DNA of 64,000 bases from Trichobilharzia szidati (Eukaryota > Platyhelminthes > Trematoda > Strigeidida > Schistosomatidae), in contig OX235277.1 of NCBI GenBank assembly GCA_944472155.2, positions 14,456,804-14,520,803 on the forward strand, written 5' to 3'. Of the stretch, positions 11,111-22,189 are shown piece after piece. Below the pieces are notes generated by a model. The model had not been told where the DNA came from. It ran no database searches and saw only the letters and a program-made list of their open reading frames with translations. Within the stretch, counting starts at the first letter, position 1, and each line of letters opens with the position of its first letter. A program made the translations under genes and the position numbers.

Positions 11111-12703
11111 TCATCTGATCTTGAGTATTGAGCGAAGACAATTGTTAATGAAGGTCTGTAGTTTGTTTGAGATATTCTTTATGACGCGCCAAGTCTCTGA
11201 TCCGTATAGTAGCACTGACTTCACATTTGAGTTGAAAATCCGAATCTTATTTTTGATGCTGAGTGTTGTTGAACTCCACACAGACGTGAGAGTAGTGAAA
11301 GCTTGTCTTGCTTTTCCGATTCTTGCTTTAATTTCCTCGTCAGTTCCGCCTGTAGTTGAAGCGATGTTTTCAGGTAGGTAAAAGAGGTTGTTTATTTCAG
11401 GTTCCTCCCATTTATGCTGATTGTTGTCAGTTGTTGTTGCTGTTGGTGGTGTTACCCAGGAATTTTCATCACCTCTATTTTTATCTATGTTCACGTGGAG
11501 TCCTATCTTTGATGCTTCTTCTGCTAACTTGTTACTTTTCACTTGCATATCTTCCAGTTTGTGTGAAATCAGACATATATCATCGGCGAAGTCAAGATCC
11601 TCCAAGTTCTTTGTGTGAGTCCATTTTATGCCTGTTTCCTCATTGCCCACTGTTTGTCGCATTATCCAGTCTACTGCAATCAAGAAAATCATTGGCGATA
11701 GTAGGCAACCTTGTCTTACTTCTGTCCTCACTTCGAAGTGTTCCGTAAGTTTCCCATTGTGGATTACTTGGCATGCAGCATTGTCGTACAGCTGTTGGAT
11801 GAGATGTATAATTGTCGGTGGCAACGCGCAGTAGCGAAGTAGTTGCCAAATCACCTCTCGATCGACGCTGTCAAAGGCCTTTTCAAAGTCGATGAAGTTG
11901 AGATAGAGAGGTAACTGCCACTCCAAGCTTTGTTCAATGATGATCCGTAATGTGGCGATCTGATCAATGCATGACTTGTTTCTCCTGAATCCAGCCTGTT
12001 CCGGTCGGAGTTTTTCATCCAGGGCATGTTTCATTCTCTCCAGTATGATGCGGCTTAGTATTTTGCTTGGAATGGAGCATAATTCCGCGCCAGTTCTTGC
12101 GTTGACTGAGATCTCCTTTCCTTGGTAGTTTCAATAAGTATCCTTTCTTCCAATCCTCGAGTACTTTGTCTTCTTTCCACACCTTCTCCAGTAGTGGAAT
12201 CATCAAGCCTGCTGTCGTCTCTGGGTCCATTTTCAATGCTTCTGCTGGGATTCCATCTGGTCCTGCCGCTTTTCCAGCTTTTAGCATCTTGATTGCCTTC
12301 AGGACTTCTGATTTCGTCGGAGGGCTGGTGTTAACTGGTAGCTCTGTCTCTGTTGCTGGTATTGTTGGACGCGTTGTAGGTGGTAGTCGATTTAGGAGTC
12401 TTTTGAAGTGTTCAGCTCAGTGTTTCCTTTGCTCCACTTCTTTGGTCAGTGACTTTCCGTTGTCATCCTTCACCGGCTTGATTTGTGTCAAACTTTGCCC
12501 GATAGGTACCTAGTATTTTGGTAAAGTGTTGCGAGGTCTCTTTTGCCTGCAGCTTGTTCTGCCTCACTTGCCATGGTTTCATAATACTTTCTTTTGTCTT
12601 CTCTGGCACTCTTCTTTACTCTTTTGTTCAGTGTCTTGCAGTTTGCCTTCAAATCCTGTTTTTGTTGCTCATCGGTGCACTGGAGAAACTTTTGTTTCAC
12701 CAT
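11111..12703 (-). pseudogene. Family Z reverse transcriptase, frameshifted
   Basis: Frames at 12703-12488 (KYYETMASEAEQAAGKRDL), 12287-12015 (GKAAGPDGIPAEALK, WKKGYLLKLPRKGDLSQ) and 12034-11111 (QAGFRRNKSCIDQIATLRII; motif A FIDFEKAFDSVDR; motif B VRQGCLLSPMIF; motif C DFADDICLIS; GSETWRVIKNISNK). Catalytic motifs survive, but frame changes near 12490 and 12030 and a stop at 11111 break the ORF before the C-terminal zinc-binding part. Confidence 0.8.
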
Positions 12704-12823
12704 CCCTCTCTGTTCTATCAGTCTCCAAGTGTCCGTAGTGAGCCATTGTTTGTCCTGTCTCTTCTATATGCAGGTTTGACTCCACACTGTCTTCAAGTTG
12801 TTCCAGTGCTTTTCGACGCTGAC

Positions 12824-13708
12824 CTATTCACCAGTGTTGATTTGTGTCTCAGCTTTGTCCTTTATGCTTGCAGTGAAGATGTCTTTTGTGTCCTGATCCT
12901 TCAGTTTTTGAGTGTTGAACTTGGCTTGTGGTCTATCTGCAGCTCTTGATTCTCTGAAATCTTTTATTTGATTTGGATTGTCCCTTGTACGAGATAGTGG
13001 TCTGAGCCGATGTCTTGGTTCGCCCATCTGGTGACACCCATGTAGCGTTGTGGATATCCTTGTGTTTGTATACGCTGCCACCAACCACTAGTTAATCAAA
13101 GGCGAAGAAGTCGGTGAAGAGTTCTCCATTTTCATTCATTTCTCCGAGAGCTTCTCCACCCATGATGAGTTCCCTTCCTGTGTTGTCTGATCCCAGTTTG
13201 GCGTTCATGTCTCCCATTAGTATGGAGTGTTGTTCATGGTTGCCTGTAGTTTTTTGTTGAATTCTTCTTTGTTTTCGAGGTCTGCGTTGTTGGTCGGTGC
13301 ATAGCATTGTATAATTGACACTTTCCTTCATTTGTAGTTGAATCTGGCGGTTATTATCCTGGGCGAGATCGCCTCACATTGCATCAGGACCTTCGTTGCC
13401 GTTGGTGACATCATGATAGCCACGCCCTCGATGTGCGAGTGGTTATCTTCTGGGTGACCGGAGTAGATCACTGATTCACCCGTTGACAATTTGGTGAGTC
13501 CATTCCCGTTCAATATGCTTTCACATATCCTCAGTAATTGAAATCTGTATCTTTTCATTTCGTTTGCGATCTGGGCAGCTTCGCCAATCTCGTACATGGT
13601 ACGGACATTCCGTGTCCTCACACAGACTTTTTCTTTTGCCTCAAAGAGATACATCGCGCAGAAGTTTCTGCAGCAGGTTTCTTTACAGTGTGGGGTTGCT
13701 AGCCTCAA
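12824..13708 (-). pseudogene. Family Z endonuclease, frameshifted
   Basis: Consecutive frames give RTRNVRTMYEIGEAAQIANE, CESILN (where SETRW is usual), SGHPEDNHSH.EGVAIMMS, then after a frame change ILMGDMNAKLGSDNTGREL and NENGELFTDFFAFD, then WVTRWANQD-like remains. At least two frameshifts and a stop at 13092. The active-site Glu is still recognisable in context, but the protein cannot be complete. Confidence 0.75.
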
Positions 13709-13745
13709 GCCTGAGAAGTGGGTTGTTATATTAATTTATAATTAA

Positions 13746-14399
13746 GAGAGAAGCGACCTTGTGGGTTGTGTAGTTACAACAAACTACAATTATAAATTTT
13801 CATATTATTGGGAGTACATGATAGACATTTTTACACAGGACAATAATATTAGCTCACACAGTATAAAAGTTAGCATAACGGGACTAGTTATTTAGTGAAT
13901 CAAAATAATTCTAGTTACTAAACAGAATATCAATGTATATATATACATAATAATCACTCCCTAAGTACTCCACTTGCTTTCTTTTGTGTTGTTGTTGTTT
14001 GTCTTCTTTTGTCTCTCACCCGTTTAACTTCCATTTGACTTTTTGAATGAGAATGAAGAATGTGGATATGTGACCATTTACAATGACAAATGATCTGCAA
14101 ACATTATTGGTCCAATATCTTACAATTCTCTCGTGAATTACGCATTGCCTTCACCAACGACGCAACCTGGATTACAGTTGTGAAATGTACCTTCATACCA
14201 ATAAAAAGGTATTGATTTATAATACTTCACGATTGTAACTTACAACATAACTGATCGTGTCTGCAAAAATAGCTTGCATTTCTCGAAAACACCCGTTTAT
14301 AAGAAAGTATTAACTGTCATTATTATTAGTCTACATTGAGTACAATTCACTTGTGATGTTACGATGAAAATGCTGACAGGACCATGCAAGTGTATCACT
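13746..14399. other. No gene recognised; possible old CR1 3' UTR
   Basis: AT-rich and without an assignable frame. The last ~50 bases begin to resemble the CR1 3' UTR next door (AAATTATTACCAAATTTGG), so part may be a decayed 5'-truncated CR1 copy. Confidence 0.35.
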
Positions 14400-14850
14400 T
14401 ATTTTAAATTATTACCAAATTTGGATATAAATCAGGAATAAGACTCGATGCCGTTCTCACCAAAATTATATGAGGGAATGACTTTAAGCTTTATTTTTAT
14501 TCCAAGTATTTGTAATCTATCCAAAACATACTCGGGTATTTTTGTTAATGCGAAAACACTATTTCTATATTTCTTGATGTGCTCCATTGTATGACTAGTT
14601 ATCATAATGTTCCTACAGACAAAATGACTGCAACCACATTATTTAACCATGAACAAAATTTATGTAATTTAAATAATTCTTATCCATGCCTGTACAATTG
14701 GTGTGTCCTACACGGGTAGGAAAAAATGTATTTTAATTAATTACTGTTATTAAATATGCCTACTAATCGTATATGTAATTTATCATATTGACGATGCCTG
14801 CAAACTGGCGTCCCTCATGTACAAAATGAGAATATATTATTATTATATCA
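14400..14850 (+). mobile_element. Solo CR1 3' end (5'-truncated copy)
   Basis: Shares the terminal domain of X and Y: GATGCCG..CTC, GGAATGACTTTAAGC, a conserved ~300-base body, then GACGATGCCTGCAAACTGG, GTCCCTCATGTAC, GAGAATATA and a TTATTATTAT tail. No coding part remains. Mirror copy at 34891-35341. Confidence 0.65.
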
Positions 14851-15685
14851 TAACTGAAGCGAAGATTGGATGCTACATTAAATATGTCGCTGAATACGTT
14901 ATCGTATTCGAGGTTGGATTATGGCGGTCACTATACTAAACCTATAAGGATAAGTTTACTTCTGATAACTTTTATTTCGACCTACACCGAGTCAATAATT
15001 TGTTTAAGAATAGGGTGACTATAGTGTGTTGCACAAATGGGTTGTTTGACGTATATAAGCTTTCCACTTCCACAACCTGTTGCACTATCCACTCGAAAAT
15101 GATCGTACTTATCAATCAATGAGCTATCATCCGTAAAACCACTTGCGCATCAGGATACTGTGATTATGATCAACGAAGAAATGCATATAGAAGGTAAAGT
15201 AAATAATGCTAGTCTCGCTTTCTACCTGGGAAGATATTTCCAAATATCTCCGAAGTAGAAGTGTCTCTTCCAGTTTTGGAAAACCGCAGCGAAATCCTAC
15301 ATTCTCTCTCAAATAACTTTGGACAGAGCAATATTCTTCAACACAGTTGTTCGATTTCATTATCCTTGTCAATGTCTTCCACTCGTGTCCTAGTAACTTT
15401 CGCGTCATTTCTCCTAGTTTCGAAGATGAAAATTCACTTCAATGAAATTTAAACATAGTCTCCACAGTAATCATGGAGGATTCCTGTCATGCTGCTAGAT
15501 CCTGTGAAGAGGCTGCAATCCACAAGAAGAAAGTAGGCAGACATTTGTGCCACGACATCAGATTTGGAAGCTAAACTATTCCACAGGCAGTAAGGTCAAA
15601 GCACTGTCGCAATAGTCTTCTGTTTGAAAACTTTATCTTACTCTCCTCTCTCTTTATAACGTGGATATATTCTTGCTAATTTCTT
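14851..15685. other. No gene recognised
   Basis: One open frame of 93 codons on the minus strand (15127-15408) resembles nothing I know and is duplicated only as part of the arm (34333-34614). I treat it as chance. Confidence 0.4.
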
Positions 15686-16591
15686 AATAATAATAATATA
15701 TATTTCCTATCAATGTAGGACACACCAGTTGTACAGGCATGGATAAGTATTATTTAAATTACATGAATTTGATTTATAGTGAAATTACATGGTTGCTGTC
15801 CTCTCTGACATCAGTTAGTGAGCACATTCTGATAGTTAGTCGTTCAATGGAGCACATGAAGAAATATAGAAATATTGTCTTCGCATTAACAAAAAAAACC
15901 CAAGTACGTGTCGGATAAATTACAAATATTTGGGAAAAAAATAGAGCTTGAAGTCAATTCCTCCATATAACTTTGTTGTGTGCGGCATCGTATCTTGTTT
16001 TATGTTCAAATTGTGTATTAATTTAAAATGAGTGATTAATTTTTATGATTTTGACATCACTTTTTGCAAGTAATACCAGATGTGAATTCAACTGAATGCA
16101 GATTAATATTGGCCAATTTCAAGCAGATTTGTTTTACTGCACTCAAGTCACCCATAGCCCGCCATTTGTCACAGCATGGTTGCTCCGTACGAATAAGTTG
16201 ATAAACGCGTAGAAAGCTATATAAAAACCATTTTAGATCGTTGACAGTGCTTGTATAAGATGCTATACAGCGTCTTGTTATGGTGACATTGGATTTCATC
16301 AAGGATGCTGAGCCATTACTAGCCAAACCTTGAGGGATGATATATGAGTAAGTGACTTCAATTGTTTCTCAGCTTCAGTCGGAATGTAGATCAATGCAAC
16401 TTGTACTACAAAGTAAATACAACAGAAATGTACCAGAGGACAAAGAAAAACCAGGTGGAGTCTAAAAGTTTTGATTATATTCGTTGTACATTGTAATTTG
16501 ATGGACAAAAATTCGTTTCTACTGTCTTTTTATGCATTTATGGTACTAGTTTATTTATAGTCTTTAGGGAAGTAAGGGTATTTAAGCGCGT
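15686..16591 (-). other. Family Y 3' UTR and terminus
   Basis: Follows the ORF2 stop. It ends in the shared terminal domain (GAATTGACTTCAAGC, GTTAATGCGAAGACAATATTTC, ATTTAAATAATACTTATCCATG, GGTGTGTCCTACA) and a short TTA microsatellite, but lacks the CTGG/TCCCTCATG hairpin seen in X and in the solo end at 14850. Bases up to 16333 recur inverted at 33409-34056. Confidence 0.65.
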
Positions 16592-19500
16592 TTAGGTACT
16601 GTAGTAGACTAATAGTTGATTCGTTCTAGGGATAAATAGTTTATTTATATAGTCGGTAGAGTGAAATAGTGTGTACAGAGAGCGTTTGAAACTTAAAACT
16701 GTATTGCAGTTCCTGATATCTAGGGGCAGATTGTTCCATATTTTAGAATACATGACTGTGAAGAAGTTTTCGCGGAGTGTTGACTTAAAGGCTTTTATTG
16801 TCACTGTGCAATTTTGGTTACGCAGATCGTAAGAGCCTTCTTGCGCGAATTGTATGTCCTTAATGTCCGAGAATGATATTTTGTGTAGGACCTTATAGAA
16901 GAATACTAGGTTTATAATTAGTCGTCTTGTCCAGAGTGGGTCAAGTTGTAGAATCATGCACCGTGAAATGTAGTCTTTCTTACATTCGTAGCCTAGTAGT
17001 TTTGAGGTCAAATATCGTTGGATACTTTCAATTCTTAGCTTTTCACGTGTGTGAGTGCTGCTAATAATAAATGGACAGTATTCTAGTAGTGGCCTCACAC
17101 AGGTTTTGTACAGAATGAGTATTGCTTCATTGTCGTGAAAGTTCCTGAGTATGCATCCTAAGAGCATCCTCGACTTTTGAGTCTGTGATGCCACTTGCTC
17201 AGAGAATGTTAGGTTACTCGAGTACCTCAGACCTAGGTCAACGACACTTTGGAGTTTGGTTAGGTTAGCCGATTGAAGCGTTAACTTTATGTCGATTGAG
17301 GGTGCACTGAGGCAGGTGATTGGGCTAGGTTTCGAAGTTATAAATCCGAGTTTAACTATTTGGGACCTATTTTTAAGGAATGATTTAAGCCATCCTAATA
17401 GCGGGTCACTTATTCCTGAGGATTTCAGCTTGTGCACTAGTAGTAAATGGTCGACACGGTCAAATGCCTTTGAGATGTCAAAGTAGATGACAAGTACTAG
17501 TTGTCGTCTGTCACGACTGCTGGTCACAAAGTTAAAGAAGTCTAAGTGGCATGTTAAACAAGATCTGGATTTTAGGAATCCATGTTGGTTCGGACTTATA
17601 ATATTGCAACTAAGCATATGCTTCATTAGGTTTTCTTTAACTAGTCTCTCCATAATTCTAGAAGCTATAGGTGTGATATTAATTCGCCTGTAGTTACTGA
17701 CGTCTGTTTTCGAGCCAGATTTGTGTTTAGGCATAATGAACGTTGTTTTCCATACATCAGGGTAAGTTTGGGTTTCTAAGGACATTGTGAATATTTTAAG
17801 TAGTAGTAAGGGAATGTCAGGGCCACCATATTTATAAAAATAGGATGATATGCCGTCAGTACCGAAACCTTTTGAGCATTTTAGGGTTCTTATAGTTTGT
17901 TTAATGTTAGTATAGTTAAATTCAATAGTGCTAATTAAGGTTGGTGTGTGTAGAGATGGAGTTTGTGCCACATTAGTAGCAGGGTGTATATTGAGTAACT
18001 GGACTGTGGGCTTAAGGTGGTTACCTGCAAAAGTTGAGTTGAATAATTCACACATGTCTGCGGAATTAGTACATAGCCTACCTTTGTCTATGAGGAGGGA
18101 AATGCTGTGATTTTTGCGATTCATTCGCTTCTTTAAGATTTCCGTGAGTGCATACACTCTAGCAGGACTGGCTACTGCGATGCGTTCTTCGTTTCTCATA
18201 CGGAAATTTCGAGCTTGTGAGGTGGAACTAAGGGTGTTAAGTATTAAACCTAGTGTGCCAAAGTCGTGGTGTTTGAAGTAACTTGTTGAGAGTTTCTTCA
18301 GTTTCATACGACCCTTTGGTTTTATGAATGACTTCCTATGTGGGGACAGCTCAAGTGTTTGCAGTGGAATGACAGCATCTAAGCATGTGTTCGAGTTATG
18401 GTATAAGATGCTCAGAGCTCTCGAGAGGTCATCAGTAGTGAAGTATTCGCTCCATTCGGAGGATCTTAGCACTGATTCTACTAAGGTCCAGTTTGCCTTA
18501 CTATAGTTCCTATATAGTGCTTGTTGTGAAGTGGAGGTATGAGCTGCATTGCTATTCAGTGGAAGTGGCAGAGCACACATTACTGTTTTGTGGTCACTAC
18601 CCGGAAACTTAGAACCCACTAAGATTGAGAGGGGGCTTATATCGTGACAGAATATTAAGTCTAGTACATTGTCACCTCTTGTAGGGATAGTGACAGTTTG
18701 TTTCCAGCCGAAGATGTCCAGTGTCCCTAAGAGCTTGTCGTATTTAGTTGGCCCTTTTAATAAGTCCCAGTTGATTTCGGGTAGGTTGAAGTCTCCACAT
18801 ATGATCTTATGCTCGTATGGAAGAGTGGATACTTGCTTCAGTACATTTATAAGTTGTGTCTCTTAATCACTAAAGGTGCCAGGTGCTCTGTAGATACATC
18901 CTATTAGTAGTGTAGCACTTTTGAAGTGTACGTTGACCCACAGGGTGTCGTGCATGTCATTGAGTTCCTTATTTTCTAGCTGTAATACAGTAAGTGTGTT
19001 CAGGAAGTACATTAGGCAGCCTTCTCCCTTACCACTCTTCCTGTCACAGCGAAAGTGTATGTACCCTTCGATGCTTATCTCTTCGTCTGATATATTGGAG
19101 TGACACCAGGATTCCGTAATAATGATTATAGGGGGTTTGTATACCAGCGTGTGTGCCCCGAGCATCGGTAGTTTGTTAAGGATAGATCTAGCATTAATAA
19201 GTATTAAGTAGAGTTGAGATTTGAAGTAGTGTTTGAAGTGTTTAAGCTCGTCAATAAGGTTCAAGTGTGGATCGGCATCCGCTGTTTCCGCGTGGCATAT
19301 CAACCCTGTGTTGCAACTAGTTTGTCCACCTATGTCTGTCAAGTTACTATCCGTTTTTTTTAGTGGGTAATGGGTTTGATTATTAGATAAACTATACAAT
19401 GACGTGGTTCTAGGCTTGGGTAGGTTGGAGAGTTGGGTTGAGGTTTTTATTTGGCATATGCTTGTACAGTCTTTGGGTGTGACTAATAGTTCCGTATGTA

Positions 19501-19642
19501 CTAGCCTATGTCTGTTTTCTTCCCGATAGGGGGCCAACGTTGGTGGTATGGGTTCAGAAGGGTTAACATCCCCACCAGCTGTTTGGTTAGCGCTGACAGG
19601 GATGTGTTGGATAAAAAATCTTTGGTACCTTGTGCGACCCAT
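16592..19642 (-). pseudogene. Family Y ORF2: endonuclease and RT lacking its catalytic core
   Basis: Endonuclease: LILINARSILNKL, TESWCHSN, GCIYRAPGT, then a single in-frame TAA at 18863-18865, then IICGDFNLPEINWD, GDNVLDLIFCHD and GSDHKTV. The RT continues as one 675-codon frame to 16592 with NYRRINITPIASRIMERL, HGFLKSRSCLTCH and motif A FDISKAFDRVDH. It then jumps from ITSKPSPIT straight to SIDIKLTLQSANL near 17306-17316. Compared with X, about 85 residues are gone in frame, including motif B (QG.VLGP) and motif C (YADD). The protein could be made but cannot polymerise. Confidence 0.85.
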
Positions 19643-19890
19643 GACTTCTTAATCTGCCTATTGTGTCGGGACATTCCAGGGGACCTTACATGGGTGTCGT
19701 TATATGCATAGCTGCACTGTGGTTTGTTTCGCAGAAGGCTTGTTCCGTATAATCTGCCAAAGTTAGTTTGTGTGTCCTGCTTTGTAGACCCTGAGTACCT
19801 GGTGGCTGAGCTTCGAGTGTTGTCACCTATACTACTTTGCGTGATAGCGTCACTACACCAGCTACCAGTGTGACTTGGCACAGTATGCAA
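19501..19890 (-). pseudogene. Family Y ORF1-region tail, frameshifted
   Basis: Ser, Thr, Asn, Tyr and Arg rich low-complexity stretch with the position and composition of the X tail. It is out of frame with ORF1 (ends 19974) and with the next frame (19642-18863), so at least two frame changes separate them. No domain recognised. Confidence 0.5.
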
Positions 19891-19973
19891 GTAGGTTGTG
19901 TCGTTGTTGTCCTTGGACTCTATGTCCTTATTTTTGTTTTTAGTTTGGTTGCTAGCATGGTTTTGAATATTAT

Positions 19974-21233
19974 TTACCTTAAAGCGTGAGATATTCTTGG
20001 GAGTCTGAATATGTTGGGAATCTTCGCAACAAGTGGCGTATTTCGGCCTGTTTTGTTACCGAGTTCCATTTGCGTTGTCACGTTTTGGTTAAGAGGGGAT
20101 GTTGCCAGCTTACAAGAGGGATTGATTACCATCTTATGGCTGTCCATAGACATATCTAGATCCACCGTAGAGGGAGGAGAGGTTACTTTAGGAGTAAGAC
20201 TATAGCTCACAAGTCTTTCGTTTGGTTTCTTTTTCTCTGGAGCTATTTTTACGGGATTAGAGAGAGGGGAGGCTATGAGTTCTACCGTGTTGGTGGTGTG
20301 TATATCTAATTTAGTGGCTTGAGGTGTCCTGCCATTTGGTTTATTAAGGTGATTGTAAGCACGCCTTTCAATCACTGTCTTATCTGCTACAACTTTTATC
20401 TGTTTGTAGCTTGTGTCCTGTAATAGGATACGTTGTGTGTTGGTGAATTTTCTAGCCTCTGTCTGCGTTTCGAACTGAAGGCGTATAGGACAGCAGTGAT
20501 CGTGCTGACTCTTCTTCAGTCTGTGACATTTTGTTTGAGAGTTAGGCATTTTCGCCGCCCTAAGTAAGATGCTTTGAACCTTTTTCAACCCCTCATTATC
20601 CGGTATATTGTAGACAATCACACTTAGTTTAGTATCAAGTCTTTTGATAACCTCTGTTGTGATGAAGTTTATCAAGGTGTCTATCTTAGATACTGATTCT
20701 GTGTCAAGTTCGCCAGGGTTTATGGTCTTAGTCAAGATGTTCAGAGGGGCAAGTTCACAGACCTGTGATTTTATATCACCAACCTGTGTTGATAGTTCAG
20801 ATAAGTTGGCCAAATTTTCTGAAAATCCTGCATTCATATCTTTTCTACACCTTATGTCCCGCATCTCAGTCTTCAGTTCTTCTACAGCCAGCTTTAGTCG
20901 TTCTATTTCTGAAGTAAGTGTTGGTGCTGGACTTGGAATCTGAAGTTTTGTGACACGTACATAGGGTGAAGTGAAGAGGTTTATGTCAGGACCAAGTGCT
21001 GAGTTTGTAGAAGCGATTCTACTGCTGTTTGTCAGCAAGTTTTCGCCCTCAGTTTCAGCCACAGTAGGTGGTAGTGAACCGGCAGCTCGACGCTTGCGGC
21101 GTATTGGCAAGCTGTGTGCCTCATTTCCATACTTTGTGGGAGTTTTGCTGCTCGTCGTTGCGAGCATATTTATACTATTGGTCATCACGTTGACAGGTGA
21201 CTGAGTTCGTGGCTTTTTTGTATGACTAACCAT
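19974..21233 (-). CDS. Family Y ORF1 protein (coiled coil plus RRM-like)
   Basis: Continuous 419-codon ORF. The N-terminal ~85 residues are basic and Ser/Thr rich (IRRKRRAAG). A heptad-like helical stretch follows (SEIERLKLAVEELKTEM), then an RRM-like nucleic-acid-binding region: VIVYNIPDNEGLKKVQSILL, CPIRLQFETQTEARKF, KQIKVVADKTVIERRAYNHL. In CR1-type LINEs such proteins coat the element RNA. Start chosen as the first ATG after the leader at 21364. The tail after 19974 continues in another frame, so the C-terminus is probably cut short by a frameshift. Confidence 0.75.
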   Translation of the reverse strand: MVSHTKKPRTQSPVNVMTNSINMLATTSSKTPTKYGNEAHSLPIRRKRRAAGSLPPTVAETEGENLLTNSSRIASTNSALGPDINLFTSPYVRVTKLQIPSPAPTLTSEIERLKLAVEELKTEMRDIRCRKDMNAGFSENLANLSELSTQVGDIKSQVCELAPLNILTKTINPGELDTESVSKIDTLINFITTEVIKRLDTKLSVIVYNIPDNEGLKKVQSILLRAAKMPNSQTKCHRLKKSQHDHCCPIRLQFETQTEARKFTNTQRILLQDTSYKQIKVVADKTVIERRAYNHLNKPNGRTPQATKLDIHTTNTVELIASPLSNPVKIAPEKKKPNERLVSYSLTPKVTSPPSTVDLDMSMDSHKMVINPSCKLATSPLNQNVTTQMELGNKTGRNTPLVAKIPNIFRLPRISHALR

Positions 21234-21366
21234 AACTAATTAGTGAAAGAGTTATTGGTTAAATTTATGGAACTGGAGAAACACTTGTGCGAGTCTCACA
21301 GTTAAAATAGAAATATATAGCGAATCAAGCTAAAATGTAACGCAAACGTTGAACGTACCGCTATAG

Positions 21367-22189
21367 TGGTGTCTATTATATCAAGCCACACCCATAAAGT
21401 GTATTGGCTGCCACCCCAGCTTCCAATTACGCGGATATTTCACCGCCAGTTATCCAAGTTTGGATCGCCACTTTCGCATGGCTCATCCTCCGTTTTCTTA
21501 ATTTAAGAACAATGTCGCACAAAAGGAAACTATGGAGAAGTTGGTTATTTTTTGCTTTATATAGAAGGATCAATTTTCAGGATAATTGGTTTCTATATAG
21601 TCTTTATTTTACGGTTTATTACTTTTGTCAATTTATTCTTTATTGATAAGCAATAAAATTCCATACCGTGTCCATAGAAATTTTTAGTCTGTATATCCAC
21701 TCGATTTACTTTTTGTCCATATAACTGTTTTCGATTCAGCTCAGCTTCTACTTCAATCCGTACTGATCTGCGCTCAACAATAACACAACGTTATAAACGA
21801 GTAATTTCCATACGTAGGAATAGTTTAGGTCACTCAGCTAAGAAAATACGTTCATGCCCACACGTTCCGTGTAGGCCCATCAATGTCGAGGAAGTCATTG
21901 TGTCCGATTTGTTATCAGAGATATACGCAACTGCTAAACAAAATAAGTTGCATCTTATTTCTTTAGGAAACTCTGTGAAGAAATCAATGAGAATATAAAC
22001 ACCATTTAGCCGTTACTGCTTCTTTGTAACCCAACTCACGATACCAATCCCGAAAGTCTGCTGAAGTCTGAGCGTATGTTAGACTTTTGAGCGAATGAAG
22101 GGACTAAACGAATCACGCCTTGGTACAGCGTTCTCGCATACAATCTGCCTGATTGGACTCCTTTGCACCAAAATAAAAGTGGCATGTCC
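21367..22189. other. No gene recognised between family Y and a CR1 remnant
   Basis: An 80-codon frame (21404-21646) and an open plus frame around 21840-22000 show no motif I know. Possibly the decayed leader of the element at 22190-23590. Confidence 0.35.

Larger units (their letters stand above)
10778..13745 (-). mobile_element. RTE-group element, family Z (SR2-like), left-arm copy
   Basis: Minus-strand RTE-type LINE: leader and endonuclease from about 13740, reverse transcriptase to 11111, then a remnant of the C-terminal part and a 3' end with a CATAATAATAAC run at about 10765-10780. The order (single ORF, APE endonuclease, RT with FADD) and wording match the schistosome SR2 type as I know it. 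Mirror copy at 35996-38963 with identical breaks. Confidence 0.8.
5275..16333 (+). repeat. Left arm of an ~11 kb inverted duplication
   Basis: Reverse complement of 33409-44466. Paired features keep a coordinate sum of 49741 from 5275 to about 16216 and 49742 beyond (one T fewer in the right arm), so length differences are minimal. Scattered substitutions exist (for example near 8180, 8345, 8560, 8755, 13160), roughly 0.5-1 percent by eye. The arm contains several unrelated mobile-element pieces, so it is a segmental duplication and not one element. The inner end at 16333 is set by the N gap bounding the partner arm, so true homology may extend further. Confidence 0.9.
15686..21366 (-). mobile_element. 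CR1-group retrotransposon, family Y, full length but dead
   Basis: Minus strand, about 5.7 kb. The 5' end near 21364 has GCGGTACGTTC, the start motif also found in family X. Then come ORF1 (21233-19974), a tail region, ORF2 (about 19640-16592), and a ~900-base 3' UTR ending in the shared CR1 terminal domain and an ATTATTATTAT run at 15686-15696. The inner end of the left inverted arm (16333) falls inside its 3' UTR, and the right arm starts with the same UTR (33409-34056). Confidence 0.8.

Noticed and set aside
15127..15408. 93-codon frame duplicated at 34333-34614 as a possible host gene
   Set aside because: Conserved only as part of the arm duplication; no familiar motif, AT-rich composition.
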